From NCBI GenBank assembly GCA_964583335.1, contig CAZOVG010000009.1, positions 1-64,000 of the forward strand: a stretch of DNA of 64,000 bases, read 5' to 3'. The notes beneath the pieces are model-generated. The model worked only from the letters and a program-made list of their open reading frames with translations. It ran no database searches and was not told where the DNA came from. Position numbers and translations under genes: made by a program. This document shows positions 35,302-42,929 of the stretch, in pieces (position 1 is the first letter of the stretch; every line of letters begins with the position of its first letter). The DNA comes from JAGNKE01 sp964583335 (GTDB taxonomy: Bacteria; Pseudomonadota; Alphaproteobacteria; Micavibrionales; Micavibrionaceae).

Positions 35302-36816
35302 ATGACCAAACTGCGCGACGATGCCATTTATATCGGCCAGAGCGTGGGCGACGGCGCCGCCCCCCAATATTTGCCGCTCAAATGGGGCAACCGTCACGGC
35401 CTGATCGCCGGAGCGACCGGAACGGGCAAGACCGTGACCCTGCAAGTGCTGGCTGAAGGCTTCTCCGACGCGGGCGTCCCCGTCTTCATGGCGGACGTGA
35501 AGGGCGACCTCACGGGCCTCTGCATGCCCTCCGGCGGCGAGGATTTCCTCACCAAACGCGCCGAGCAGATCGGCTTCACGGCGGACTTCAAACCCCGCGC
35601 CTGTCCCGTCACCTTTTGGGATTTGTTCGGCCAGCAGGGCCACCCCGTCCGCACCACGATTTCCGAGATGGGTCCGCTGCTGCTCGCCCGTATTCTCGAA
35701 CTCAACGACACGCAGGAGGGCGTGCTGAACATCGCCTTCCGCGTCGCCGACGAGCAGGGCTTGCTTCTGCTCGATCTCAAGGATCTCCGTGCGTTCCTGA
35801 ACGCGATGAACGAACAGCGCGCGGAAATTTCCGCGAACTACGGAAACATCACCCCGCAATCCATCGCCACGATCCAGCGCGCGTTGCTGAATCTCGAATC
35901 GCAGGGCGGGGAGAAATTCTTCGGCGAACCCGCGCTCGATCTGGGCGACTTCATGCGCACCGACTCCGACGGCTACGGCATGATCAACATTCTGGCCGCC
36001 GATCGCCTGATGCTCTCGCCGCGCCTGTACGCGACCTTCCTGCTCTGGATGCTTTCGGAACTGTTCGAGGAACTGCCCGAGGCGGGCGATTCCGACCGCC
36101 CGAAGATGGTCTTCTTCTTCGACGAGGCGCATCTGTTGTTTAACGACGCGCCGAAATCGCTTTTGGAAAAGGTGGAGCAGGTCGTGCGCCTGATCCGCTC
36201 GAAGGGCGTGGGGGTCTTTTTCGTAACGCAGAATCCCGACGACATTCCCGAATCCGTTCTCGGCCAGCTCGGCAACCGCGTCCAACACGCGCTCCGCGCC
36301 TTCACCCCGCGCCAGCAGCAGGCGATCAAGCAGGCCGCGCAGACCTACCGCGAAAACCCGGCCTTTAATGTGGCCGATGTGATTACGGATCTGGGAGTAG
36401 GCGAGGCGCTGGTCTCAACGCTCGAAGACAAAGGCCAGCCGTCGATCGTCCAGCGCACGCTGATCCGCCCGCCCTCGGCCAAGCTTGGCCCGGCATCTGA
36501 GACGGCGCGTAAGACGGTCCTCTCCGGCTCCGCGATGGGTAAAAAGTACGATCAGACGGTGGATAGTGAATCGGCTTACGAAATCCTCATGCAGCGTGCG
36601 CAGAAAAAAACCGCGCCCGTCGAAGCGGAAAAACCCGCCGCCAAAACCGGAACGGGCGGCTGGGGCGCCGAACAACCCGCCCGCCGCGCGGCTCCGCGCA
36701 GGCAGGGCGTGGCCGAGGCCGCCGTCATGTCGGTCGTCCGCTCGGTCAGCAGTTCGCTGGGCCGCCAGATCACGCGCGAAATCGTGCGCGGCATCATGGG
36801 CTCGTTCAAGCGCTAG
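35302..36816 (+). CDS. HerA-like ATPase, DUF853 family (YjgR-like)
   Basis: A 504-residue P-loop ATPase of the HerA/FtsK superfamily. The Walker A motif is GATGTGKTVTLQ (near residue 35), Walker B is MVFFFDEAHLLF, and FVTQNPDDIPESVLGQLGNRVQHALRAF is the arginine-finger region. The C-terminus (about 415-504) is a low-complexity, alanine/proline-rich linker and a basic end. Physiological role unknown in this family; HerA proper acts with NurA in DNA end resection, but no NurA is near. Confidence 0.9.
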   Translation: MTKLRDDAIYIGQSVGDGAAPQYLPLKWGNRHGLIAGATGTGKTVTLQVLAEGFSDAGVPVFMADVKGDLTGLCMPSGGEDFLTKRAEQIGFTADFKPRACPVTFWDLFGQQGHPVRTTISEMGPLLLARILELNDTQEGVLNIAFRVADEQGLLLLDLKDLRAFLNAMNEQRAEISANYGNITPQSIATIQRALLNLESQGGEKFFGEPALDLGDFMRTDSDGYGMINILAADRLMLSPRLYATFLLWMLSELFEELPEAGDSDRPKMVFFFDEAHLLFNDAPKSLLEKVEQVVRLIRSKGVGVFFVTQNPDDIPESVLGQLGNRVQHALRAFTPRQQQAIKQAAQTYRENPAFNVADVITDLGVGEALVSTLEDKGQPSIVQRTLIRPPSAKLGPASETARKTVLSGSAMGKKYDQTVDSESAYEILMQRAQKKTAPVEAEKPAAKTGTGGWGAEQPARRAAPRRQGVAEAAVMSVVRSVSSSLGRQITREIVRGIMGSFKR

Positions 36817-36849
36817 AAAAAGCGCTTCGGAAAAAACAAAATCTGGATT

Positions 36850-37326
36850 TTAGAAGACGAAGTCTTGTCCGTCATCCGTGTGAGGGTTGCGCATCATGCA
36901 CAACAACCCGTCGGACTCGCGCCCAAGTGGCTGAAAGTCATGCCGCTCGTAAAGATGGATTGCACCGCGGTTGGACGGATCGACCTTCAGAGCCGCGATA
37001 CGTCCCTCCCGGTCGCACGCGCCTAAAAATGTGCGCAGAAGGTTTCCGCCGATACCGCCGTTCTGGTGTTCGGGATGAACCATCAGGGAGACAAGCGTAC
37101 GGTTCGGCCCGGCCCCGGCGGCATCGCTCTCTGAAACGTGAATGGCGCCAATAAGCTCGCCCTCCGGACCGTCAAGGCATAAAACCTTATCGTCCTTGAT
37201 GGCCTGAACCCACTCCTGCTTCATAAAAGGCAGGTTCGTGTTGATAAATATGGGCGGAACATTATACGCCGCGCATTCCAGCGCCACGATTGAATCGATA
37301 TCGTTAGGTTCAGCATGTCTCAACAT
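36850..37326 (-). CDS. GNAT family N-acetyltransferase
   Basis: A 158-residue GNAT acetyltransferase. The acetyl-CoA binding motif A is VSLMVHPEHQNGGIGGNLLRTFL, split here as LMVHPEHQNGGIGG, followed by ALKVDPSNRGAIHLYERHDFQPLG. Substrate unknown. It lies 42 bases downstream of an XRE regulator on the same strand, an arrangement that could be a regulator-enzyme or antitoxin-toxin pair, but neither is shown. Confidence 0.88.
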   Translation of the reverse strand: MLRHAEPNDIDSIVALECAAYNVPPIFINTNLPFMKQEWVQAIKDDKVLCLDGPEGELIGAIHVSESDAAGAGPNRTLVSLMVHPEHQNGGIGGNLLRTFLGACDREGRIAALKVDPSNRGAIHLYERHDFQPLGRESDGLLCMMRNPHTDDGQDFVF

Positions 37327-37368
37327 TATGTTAAAATACCATAGCTAAGCTGCTGAAAGAAAGGTTTT

Positions 37369-37683
37369 TTATACCAAAAGCCCGAGATCCACGCGCAGCG
37401 CGTCGGCCAGCGTCTTCATGGCCCGGATCGAGCCGTCTTTTTTACCCGTTTCGATCTCGGTGAGATAGGGGCGCGAGATGCCCGTCAGGTCGGCCAGCTC
37501 CTTCTGCGTCAACCCGCGATGCTTGCGAATGATCTTGAGCGGGCTTTCCTGCCGCGCCATCAGCTGGTCGAGAATCTCGGGCGGAAGGTCCGTCTCCGAT
37601 TGATCGCTGGTCATGGTCCGGTAGTCGTGAAGAGGCACAAGAACGTATGGCTTGCCCTGAATATGCAACAGATCGTATTTCAT
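37369..37683 (-). CDS. XRE-family helix-turn-helix regulator
   Basis: A 104-residue protein. Residues 1-25 (MKYDLLHIQGKPYVLVPLHDY) resemble the head of antitoxin-like regulators, and residues 50-104 form a Cro/CI helix-turn-helix (LKIIRKHRGLTQKELADLTG, SRPYLTEIETGKKDGSIRAM). I start at ATG 37683, which has GGAGGGAGGAG directly upstream; the frame is open for 24 bases more. Its position just before a GNAT gene suggests one operon. Confidence 0.88.
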   Translation of the reverse strand: MKYDLLHIQGKPYVLVPLHDYRTMTSDQSETDLPPEILDQLMARQESPLKIIRKHRGLTQKELADLTGISRPYLTEIETGKKDGSIRAMKTLADALRVDLGLLV

Positions 37684-37772
37684 GGCTCCTCCCTCCACGA
37701 CGATCATAGAGCAAAAGACTCGGATTTAAAAAGCGCAAAACAGGAAACTTCACAACGGGTTGCGGAAAACCT

Positions 37773-38801
37773 CTAAAACCGTGTGGAAAGTGTGACGGAC
37801 CCGAAGATGCTCTCTTCGTCCTGAGACTCAAATTCCTTCGAGCGGGCGTTCAGCGTGTAAGACATACGGTAATCGCCGTAGGTCAGGGAAAATCCGGCGC
37901 TGGCATCGCCGACAAGAATATGCTTGTCCACACTGTGACTGTCGGAGAATGTGTTGCCGTCCAGAAAGATGTTCCGCCCGACCACGCGCCCGTCCAGCCC
38001 CGCGAAGACCTGCCAGTGAAGCTCATCCTGTCCGCCCCGGAAAACGCCGGTGCCGGGGATGGAGGGGCGCACCCGCGTCGGCGTATCCTCTTCGAGGCTC
38101 GACCCGATCACAAGCGTTGTGCCGACCCCGCCATGCGTATAGATATTGCCGAGCGCCACGGAGAAATTCGGCTCCAGTCGCGCTTTGATATATTGTCCGT
38201 CATAGGAGAGCGCACGGGGAATCCGCCGCTCCCACGAAAGAATGACGCCCGGCTCGAAATCCAGCTGGTTCTTCCAGCCGCGCGGGTCGGGCGACCCGGT
38301 GAAATATTTATGAACGAACCGCTGCGTGGGCTTGCCCAGCGCCTCCGGCCCGACAACGCCGAGCGTGAATTCCAGCTCATCGACATGCGCGGGGATATCC
38401 TCGTTCCATGTGGTCGTGGACAACCCGACGGACCCGTAAAGGAACCCCGCCCAGGGGCGGTCGTCATCGGGCTGGTCCTCGATGCGGATATCCTTGGGCG
38501 TGTAGAGATTCTGCCCGATCGTGTAAAACACGCTGGTGCTGTCGTTCAGGTCGAAGGTCGGCACGTTCTCCGCCATGTCGTCGATGACCGGCGGCACGTC
38601 GATCCCCTCGTTGAACACCGTCAGGCGCACCCCGCTGGAATAATACCGATCGGAATTGCCGCCGAAATTATCGTTTTCGATGGCAAGGCTGACATAGGTC
38701 GGGCTGTCCTTCTCCGTGTCGTCCGAATAGGCGGGCGCGGCAACGAACAAAAAGCCGGAAAGCGAGAGGGAAAGAGCGAGGATTGAGCAAACGCGATTCA
38801 T
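37773..38801 (-). CDS. LpxR-like outer-membrane lipid A 3'-deacylase (DUF2219)
   Basis: A 342-residue outer-membrane beta-barrel protein with signal peptide (to about residue 25, VAAPAYSDD). The family hallmark is IENDNFGGNSDRYYSSGVRLT, containing the catalytic-type asparagine/aspartate residues of LpxR, and the chain ends in STRF, a typical barrel C-terminus. LpxR removes the 3'-acyloxyacyl group of lipid A. The start at ATG 38801 has AAGGG upstream; a longer open frame of 78 bases lacks a signal peptide. Divergent from an esterase gene, 83 bases apart. Confidence 0.85.
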   Translation of the reverse strand: MNRVCSILALSLSLSGFLFVAAPAYSDDTEKDSPTYVSLAIENDNFGGNSDRYYSSGVRLTVFNEGIDVPPVIDDMAENVPTFDLNDSTSVFYTIGQNLYTPKDIRIEDQPDDDRPWAGFLYGSVGLSTTTWNEDIPAHVDELEFTLGVVGPEALGKPTQRFVHKYFTGSPDPRGWKNQLDFEPGVILSWERRIPRALSYDGQYIKARLEPNFSVALGNIYTHGGVGTTLVIGSSLEEDTPTRVRPSIPGTGVFRGGQDELHWQVFAGLDGRVVGRNIFLDGNTFSDSHSVDKHILVGDASAGFSLTYGDYRMSYTLNARSKEFESQDEESIFGSVTLSTRF

Positions 38802-38884
38802 GCACCCTTTATAACCCAACACCAACACCCATCCAAGACGAATATCGGCTTTGTCCTCGCCAACGGATGTGCTAAGCAAAAACG

Positions 38885-39562
38885 ATGTCGCAGCCGAAGA
38901 TCACGAATTTCTATACCCGCCCGCCGCTCACCGGAAACCCGCAGCAGATCGTCATGCTCCTGCACGGCCTCGGCTCCAATGGCCGTGATCTGATCTCGCT
39001 GGCCCCGTATTGGCAGCAGGCTTTGCCTTACGCCCTCTTTATCTCCCCCGACGCGCCCTTCGCCTGCGATATGGCGCCGCCCGGATACCCGGATTCGTTC
39101 CAGTGGTTCTCCCTCATGTCCCGCGAGATGGACGATATGCTGGCAGGCGTACGCCGCGTCACGCCGATTTTGCAATCCTTCATAAAAGAGATTCTGGAAA
39201 AGTACGAACTGCCAGCGAGCTCGCTGGCCCTTGTGGGCTTCTCACAGGGCACGATGACCGCCCTGCATATCGGCCCGCGCTTGCAATCGCCCATCGCGGG
39301 GATCGTCGGCTATTCCGGCGCGCTGTTGTGGGAGGAGGGCATGGAGATCGAACTGAAATCTCGCCCGCCCGTGCTTCTGGTTCACGGCGAGGCCGACGAT
39401 GTGGTGCCTGTCACCGCGTGGTTCCACGCCAAACTCACGCTGGAGACTCAAGGATTTCCCGTCAGCGGGTTCACCTGCCGGGGCTTGCCGCACAGCATCG
39501 ACCAGAAGGGCATCGACGAGGCGGGAGCGTTCCTGAAAAATATTTTCAGTGAAACGGGTTGA
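38885..39562 (+). CDS. Alpha/beta hydrolase, phospholipase/carboxylesterase type
   Basis: A 225-residue serine hydrolase related to carboxylesterase/lysophospholipase (Est/YpfH type). The nucleophile motif is GFSQGTM, the oxyanion segment is LLHGLGSNGRDLISLAPYW, the catalytic aspartate lies in HGEADDVVP and the histidine in GLPHSID. No signal peptide, so a cytoplasmic esterase. Substrate unknown. Confidence 0.9.
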   Translation: MSQPKITNFYTRPPLTGNPQQIVMLLHGLGSNGRDLISLAPYWQQALPYALFISPDAPFACDMAPPGYPDSFQWFSLMSREMDDMLAGVRRVTPILQSFIKEILEKYELPASSLALVGFSQGTMTALHIGPRLQSPIAGIVGYSGALLWEEGMEIELKSRPPVLLVHGEADDVVPVTAWFHAKLTLETQGFPVSGFTCRGLPHSIDQKGIDEAGAFLKNIFSETG

Positions 39563-39801
39563 CGTTTTATCTTAATTCTAAGCCTAATACTTCCCCTCTA
39601 AATAACTGTAAAGCCGCAGAAAACAAGGATTTTCACACGTTTTTTCTGCGCTGCAAAAACCTCAGAGTAAACATCAAAAAACTATCGCAACAACTTGAAT
39701 AAACAGATCGTATTAGAGCATGCGAGTATTTGCTGCGACACAGTAAATTGTGGGGTGCAGCACAGAAATATCTAAAGAAAGTAAGGAATTTTCTTCAAAC
39801 A
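39563..39801. other. AT-rich intergenic region without a gene
   Basis: The whole gap between the esterase and the HNH gene is 372 bases. I see no credible reading frame. The first 240 bases are AT-rich with scattered A-runs and no clear terminator; the part from 39802 on is the likely promoter and leader of the HNH gene. Confidence 0.5.
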
Positions 39802-39934
39802 TGATATAATTTCCTTGAGTGCGCGAACCGTGTTTCGCCAAGGGCTCCAAGGCCCGGCACACAGGTTCCGCCGCAGCAAAGGCCCCGTCTGGCAACCGGG
39901 TGCGACAGCGGTTTAAACGAAGGAGAATGTGTGT
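39802..39934 (+). promoter_or_regulatory. Extended -10 promoter and structured leader of the HNH gene
   Basis: TGATATAAT (39802-39810) is an extended -10 box; the matching -35 is weak. Transcription would start near 39817, giving a leader of about 118 bases. It holds several short hairpins, such as GCGAA/TTCGC (39833-39848) and GGGC/GCCC shortly after, and ends with AGGAG nine bases before ATG 39935. I do not recognise it as a known riboswitch. Confidence 0.4.
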
Positions 39935-40504
39935 ATGAATACTGTTATGCCATTGGAGAGATGCCCGGCCCTGATCCTCAACGCGGACTTCAGGCCCCTG
40001 AGCTATTTCCCGCTCTCGATCTGGCCGTGGCAGGAAGCGGTGAAAGCCGTCTTCCGCGAAAGCGTGACAGTGATCTCCGAATATGATCGTGTCGTACGCT
40101 CCCCGGGACTCAGCATGAAGCTGCCCAGCGTACTGGCCCTGCGCGAGTATGTGCCGATGGCGCGTACGCCCGCCTTCACGAGATTTAACGTATTCCTGCG
40201 CGACCAGTGGACGTGCCAATACTGCGCCCACAATTTCAAAACGCAGGAGCTGTCTTTCGACCATGTGATTCCCCGGTCGAGGGGCGGACGGACGACGTGG
40301 GAGAACATCGTGGCCGCCTGCCGCGAATGTAATACGAAAAAGGGCAACAAGATGCCCTCGGAATCGGGAATGTTCCCGGTCACCGACCCGCGCCGCCCGA
40401 CGGTGTTCGAGCTGCACCATCACGGCCGGAGGTTCCCGCCGAACTTCCTGCACGAAAGCTGGGGGGACTTTTTATACTGGGATACCGAACTTCAGGACGA
40501 CTGA
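39935..40504 (+). CDS. HNH endonuclease
   Basis: A 189-residue protein with a C-terminal HNH nuclease domain: zinc-binding CQYC and CREC pairs around the catalytic SFDHVIPRSRGG and TTWENIVAAC. The N-terminal part (ALILNADFRPLSYFPLSIWPWQEAVKAV) is typical of a solitary HNH family common in bacteria, not of introns, prophages or restriction systems. I use ATG 39935 (AGGAG nine bases upstream) over GTG 39929. Function unknown, though its conservation suggests a cellular role. Confidence 0.9.
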   Translation: MNTVMPLERCPALILNADFRPLSYFPLSIWPWQEAVKAVFRESVTVISEYDRVVRSPGLSMKLPSVLALREYVPMARTPAFTRFNVFLRDQWTCQYCAHNFKTQELSFDHVIPRSRGGRTTWENIVAACRECNTKKGNKMPSESGMFPVTDPRRPTVFELHHHGRRFPPNFLHESWGDFLYWDTELQDD

Positions 40505-40660
40505 ACGAACGAAGAATAAATTTCGTCCGGGTTCGAAGAGTTTTTTAGGAATTAGGTTTTTGGTTTGCCACGGAGAGCGGTTTCATGTGGCCAGCCGAAA
40601 AGGGCGCGAGGCCGGGCGGTTCCGGTTGAGCGCATAATGTGCAATGAAAAGGAGGACGCT

Positions 40661-41023
40661 ATGTTTACGCATATCACAAACCTTGCACACGTTAGATCCA
40701 TCACGGAGGCCTTAGGATTCTTTTTATTCTACACGGTTCTTCTTGTGGGTCTGTCTACCTTCCTCGGACACTACATGGGAACCCTCGGACTTGTTGAGGG
40801 CGGGACGGTGGGAACCTTCTTCGACGGGGGCCACCTCCACACCATGATCGGCGCAGGATGGACGTTAATACTGTCCAGCATGATCCTGTCCGGGAAAAAA
40901 CTGACCAACGACCTGATGGCCGTGATTGTGGCCCTGGTCGGTATTTACCTCTCCTACACCGTGGATGTGTTGCTGGGTATGGTCGTTGTATCGTACCTGA
41001 CCACGGTTGAGACGACGAAATAA
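40661..41023 (+). CDS. Small multi-span membrane protein with RSITEALGFFLF motif
   Basis: A 120-residue protein with about three hydrophobic segments (18-40, 60-77, 85-112) and the head VRSITEALGFFLFYTVLL. AAGGAGG lies seven bases before ATG 40661. The head is similar to the 40-residue product at 41202 (R[S/T][I/L]xE[A/S]xGFF[L/I]F). The family is met as an uncharacterised membrane protein in proteobacteria; function unknown. A longer open frame to 40565 is not supported. Confidence 0.75.
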   Translation: MFTHITNLAHVRSITEALGFFLFYTVLLVGLSTFLGHYMGTLGLVEGGTVGTFFDGGHLHTMIGAGWTLILSSMILSGKKLTNDLMAVIVALVGIYLSYTVDVLLGMVVVSYLTTVETTK

Positions 41024-41074
41024 AAACGTCTCATAAGAAAAGGCCGACGCAACGGCCCTGAAATAAAAACATTC

Positions 41075-41103
41075 AGCCGGGGGATCCTCTCCCGGCTTTC
41101 TTT
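41075..41103 (+). terminator. Intrinsic terminator
   Basis: AGCCGGG, nine-base loop, CCCGGCT and then TTCTTT. The T-run is interrupted by one C. It lies 51 bases after the stop codon of the 120-residue membrane protein. Confidence 0.7.
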
Positions 41104-41201
41104 ATCTGCAGAAATATTCTCCAAAACCCGCAGAAACCTTGACTCTTGCGCAAAAAACCGCTAGAAACTGCGGTGTTCACCCCAAGATGAGATGCAGGAA
41201 A

Positions 41202-41324
41202 ATGCTCAAGGACATGTTCGACTTCGCCAAAAAACGCACGCTCAAAGAGTCGTTCGGATTTTTTATCTTCCACTCCACCCTGATCCTCGCGGTCATGGCG
41301 GTCGTGCGCACGCTCGGAATTTAA
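41202..41324 (+). CDS. Very small membrane protein, short paralogue of the 40661 product
   Basis: 40 residues: a basic head (FDFAKKRTLKESFGFFIF) and one transmembrane helix (HSTLILAVMAVVRTLGI). The motif RTLKESFGFFIF aligns with RSITEALGFFLF of the upstream protein, but the later helices are absent. AGGA precedes ATG 41202 by five bases; in-frame ATGs at 41187 and 41139 are alternatives. The stop codon lies in a 12 bp tandem duplication. It could be a real micro-protein or a truncated copy. Confidence 0.55.
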   Translation: MLKDMFDFAKKRTLKESFGFFIFHSTLILAVMAVVRTLGI

Positions 41325-41341
41325 AGCGGAATTTAAAGCGG
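41315..41341. repeat. 12 bp tandem duplication between convergent stops
   Basis: CGGAATTTAAAG occurs twice in direct succession, followed by CGG. The first copy supplies the TAA of the small membrane protein (41322-41324), the second the TAA of dsbB on the other strand (41333-41335). Confidence 0.8.
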
Positions 41342-41878
41342 CATTGAAGCGGCGCTCTCGCCGCTCCGGCGTCTAAGGGCGGCGAGCGCGCACAGAACGG
41401 CCAGCCCCAGACATAAGATCACGTTATAATTCGCCATCGAAAGGCCGAGCAGCGGGTCCGCCCACGGAATCTCGTCGCAACGCCCCATGGGCGCGCTCAG
41501 GATATTCTCAATGAAGCTTTGCCCCCCTTGGGCGGGCGGCAGGCGGCAAAGCTCGTCCGAAGGCCACCATTTCCGCTCCACCCCCGTGTGATAGAACGCG
41601 ATGCCCGCGTTAATAAGGAAATTCAGCGAAAGCAGCCCCGAAAGCCCGGCGTGAAACCGCGCCCCGCGCCGCCGCACCATAAGGCCGAGCGCCGCCCCCG
41701 CCGCGCCGATCGCGAACGGATAACGTTGTATGATGCACAGGCGGCAGGGCTCCAGCGCGAAAAACACCTCCGCCGCAAACGCAGCAAACAGCGAAAACAC
41801 GCAAATAAACAGAATCAGCCCGTAAACCCACACAGGCCGGGAAAGGAACAGACAGGCAAACGAAAGAAGCCGCTTCAT
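41333..41878 (-). CDS. dsbB: Disulfide bond formation protein B
   Basis: DsbB reoxidises DsbA and passes electrons to quinone in the inner membrane. The 181-residue protein has four hydrophobic segments, the first periplasmic cysteine pair CRLC in LEPCRLCIIQRYPF, and the second pair in DELCRLPP and MGRCDEIPWAD. I begin at ATG 41878 (MKRLLSFACLFLS); the frame stays open for 165 bases upstream but those residues are not membrane-protein-like. Confidence 0.9.
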   Translation of the reverse strand: MKRLLSFACLFLSRPVWVYGLILFICVFSLFAAFAAEVFFALEPCRLCIIQRYPFAIGAAGAALGLMVRRRGARFHAGLSGLLSLNFLINAGIAFYHTGVERKWWPSDELCRLPPAQGGQSFIENILSAPMGRCDEIPWADPLLGLSMANYNVILCLGLAVLCALAALRRRSGESAASMPL

Positions 41879-42043
41879 AACCCCATGTTCGCGCAAAAAC
41901 CGTAAAAATTTCAAAAAATATCGGCAATCGTGCATTTTATCCCCTTGGCCGGACGGGCAAAAGGCGGGCAGGGGGCGGATCGGGATGATTTTTCTGTTGA
42001 TCCTGCCGCGCACCCCGCTATGATCCGGGAACGGATTGAGCAT

Positions 42044-42130
42044 GCGGGTGTGGTGAAACTGGTAGACGCGCCAGACTCAAAATCTGGTGTCCGCAAGGAC
42101 GTGTCGGTTCGACTCCGACCACCCGCACCA
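42044..42130 (+). tRNA. tRNA-Leu (anticodon CAA)
   Basis: 87 bases including an encoded CCA end. The acceptor arms GCGGGTG and CACCCGC pair fully; the anticodon stem is CCAGA/TCTGG with loop CTCAAAA, giving anticodon CAA for UUG codons. The long variable arm (TGTCCGCAAGGACG) is as expected for leucine, and the T arm reads GTCGGTTCGACTCCGAC. Confidence 0.97.
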
Positions 42131-42206
42131 AGCTCAGAGCCGGAAACGAAGCATGAAATTATTTTTAGCGGCGTAATATGATCCCGAATAAGGGGTCTTT
42201 AAGAGT

Positions 42207-42542
42207 ATGAAAATGGCAAAAAACGATAAACCCACCCTGAGTGTGATAGGCGACTTCTCCGGAGCCATGATTTTCGCAGAGCGAGCGGACGGCCGTTTTT
42301 CGCGGATAGACCATGGGATCGACCTCTCCGAGCGCTTTACGGTCAAATCTCATAATCCTGCGGGCGAGGAAGCGGTGTTCAGGTTTCTGGGAGTGCCGGC
42401 GGAAGCCCGGCCTTTGATCCCTGACCCGAGCAAGGGCGACGTCGCGGTTTATCAGCCCTCGGACACGACAGGCAAAAAGATCATCCTGCATGGAAGCGGG
42501 CGCATAGAAATATCAGACCGTCAGCCGACTTTAGAACAGTAA
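42207..42542 (+). CDS. Hypothetical protein
   Basis: 111 residues, no family recognised. It looks soluble and beta-rich: LSVIGDFSGAMIFAE, VFRFLGVPAEARPLIPD, VAVYQPSDTTGKKIILHGSG. No signal peptide. ATG 42207 is used; an in-frame ATG at 42213 is possible, and the ribosome-binding site is weak. It follows tRNA-Leu by 76 bases. Confidence 0.55.
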   Translation: MKMAKNDKPTLSVIGDFSGAMIFAERADGRFSRIDHGIDLSERFTVKSHNPAGEEAVFRFLGVPAEARPLIPDPSKGDVAVYQPSDTTGKKIILHGSGRIEISDRQPTLEQ

Positions 42543-42624
42543 AAAGGGGCGTTAAACGCGCGGGCTCCGATAGGGAGTCAGACACCCCTACTAAACGAAC
42601 CCATCCCTTCAGCAGGATGCGTCC

Positions 42625-42828
42625 TTGCCTGTAGCGCTGATCCTCTGGCGCGTTAAGAAGCTCAAGGCCCGTTACACGGTGCTGCCTTCGCTACTGGCCA
42701 ATCTCGTCCTTTACGCCGCGCTGATTTACTTACACGGGGAAATGCGCGGACCTTCGGAAGCCATGGCCCAGTGCGCTGAGATGCAAAGAGAAGGCATGAG
42801 GTGGATCGGAAGCGGCGGCGGCGGATAA
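42625..42828 (+). CDS. Possible small membrane protein (TTG start)
   Basis: 67 residues with one hydrophobic segment (VLPSLLANLVLYAALIYL, about 19-36) and an end in GSGGGG. The only usable start is TTG at 42625, with AGGA about eight bases upstream. The 80 bases before it contain no gene that I can identify. Coding status is uncertain; kept because a membrane helix over real codon triplets is suggestive. Confidence 0.3.
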   Translation: MPVALILWRVKKLKARYTVLPSLLANLVLYAALIYLHGEMRGPSEAMAQCAEMQREGMRWIGSGGGG

Positions 42829-42929
42829 GGACGGCTTTCTCTCACGCGATTGACGCTTGTCTTTAAGGGGCATCGCAATTAGACAAAGAGGGCGGGCGGA
42901 CGGACGAGGCTTCAAACTGTGCATGTTTC

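Noticed and set aside
36808..36835. AAGCGCT ... AGCGCTT hairpin at the end of the HerA-like gene
   Set aside because: Overlaps the coding end and has no T-run on either strand.
41930..42181. Open frame of 83 codons across the tRNA-Leu gene
   Set aside because: It is translated tRNA sequence; the tRNA folds fully with a CCA end.
42543..42624. Possible 6S, SRP or tmRNA in the GC-rich gap
   Set aside because: I compared it by eye with the known features of these RNAs and saw none of their conserved parts.
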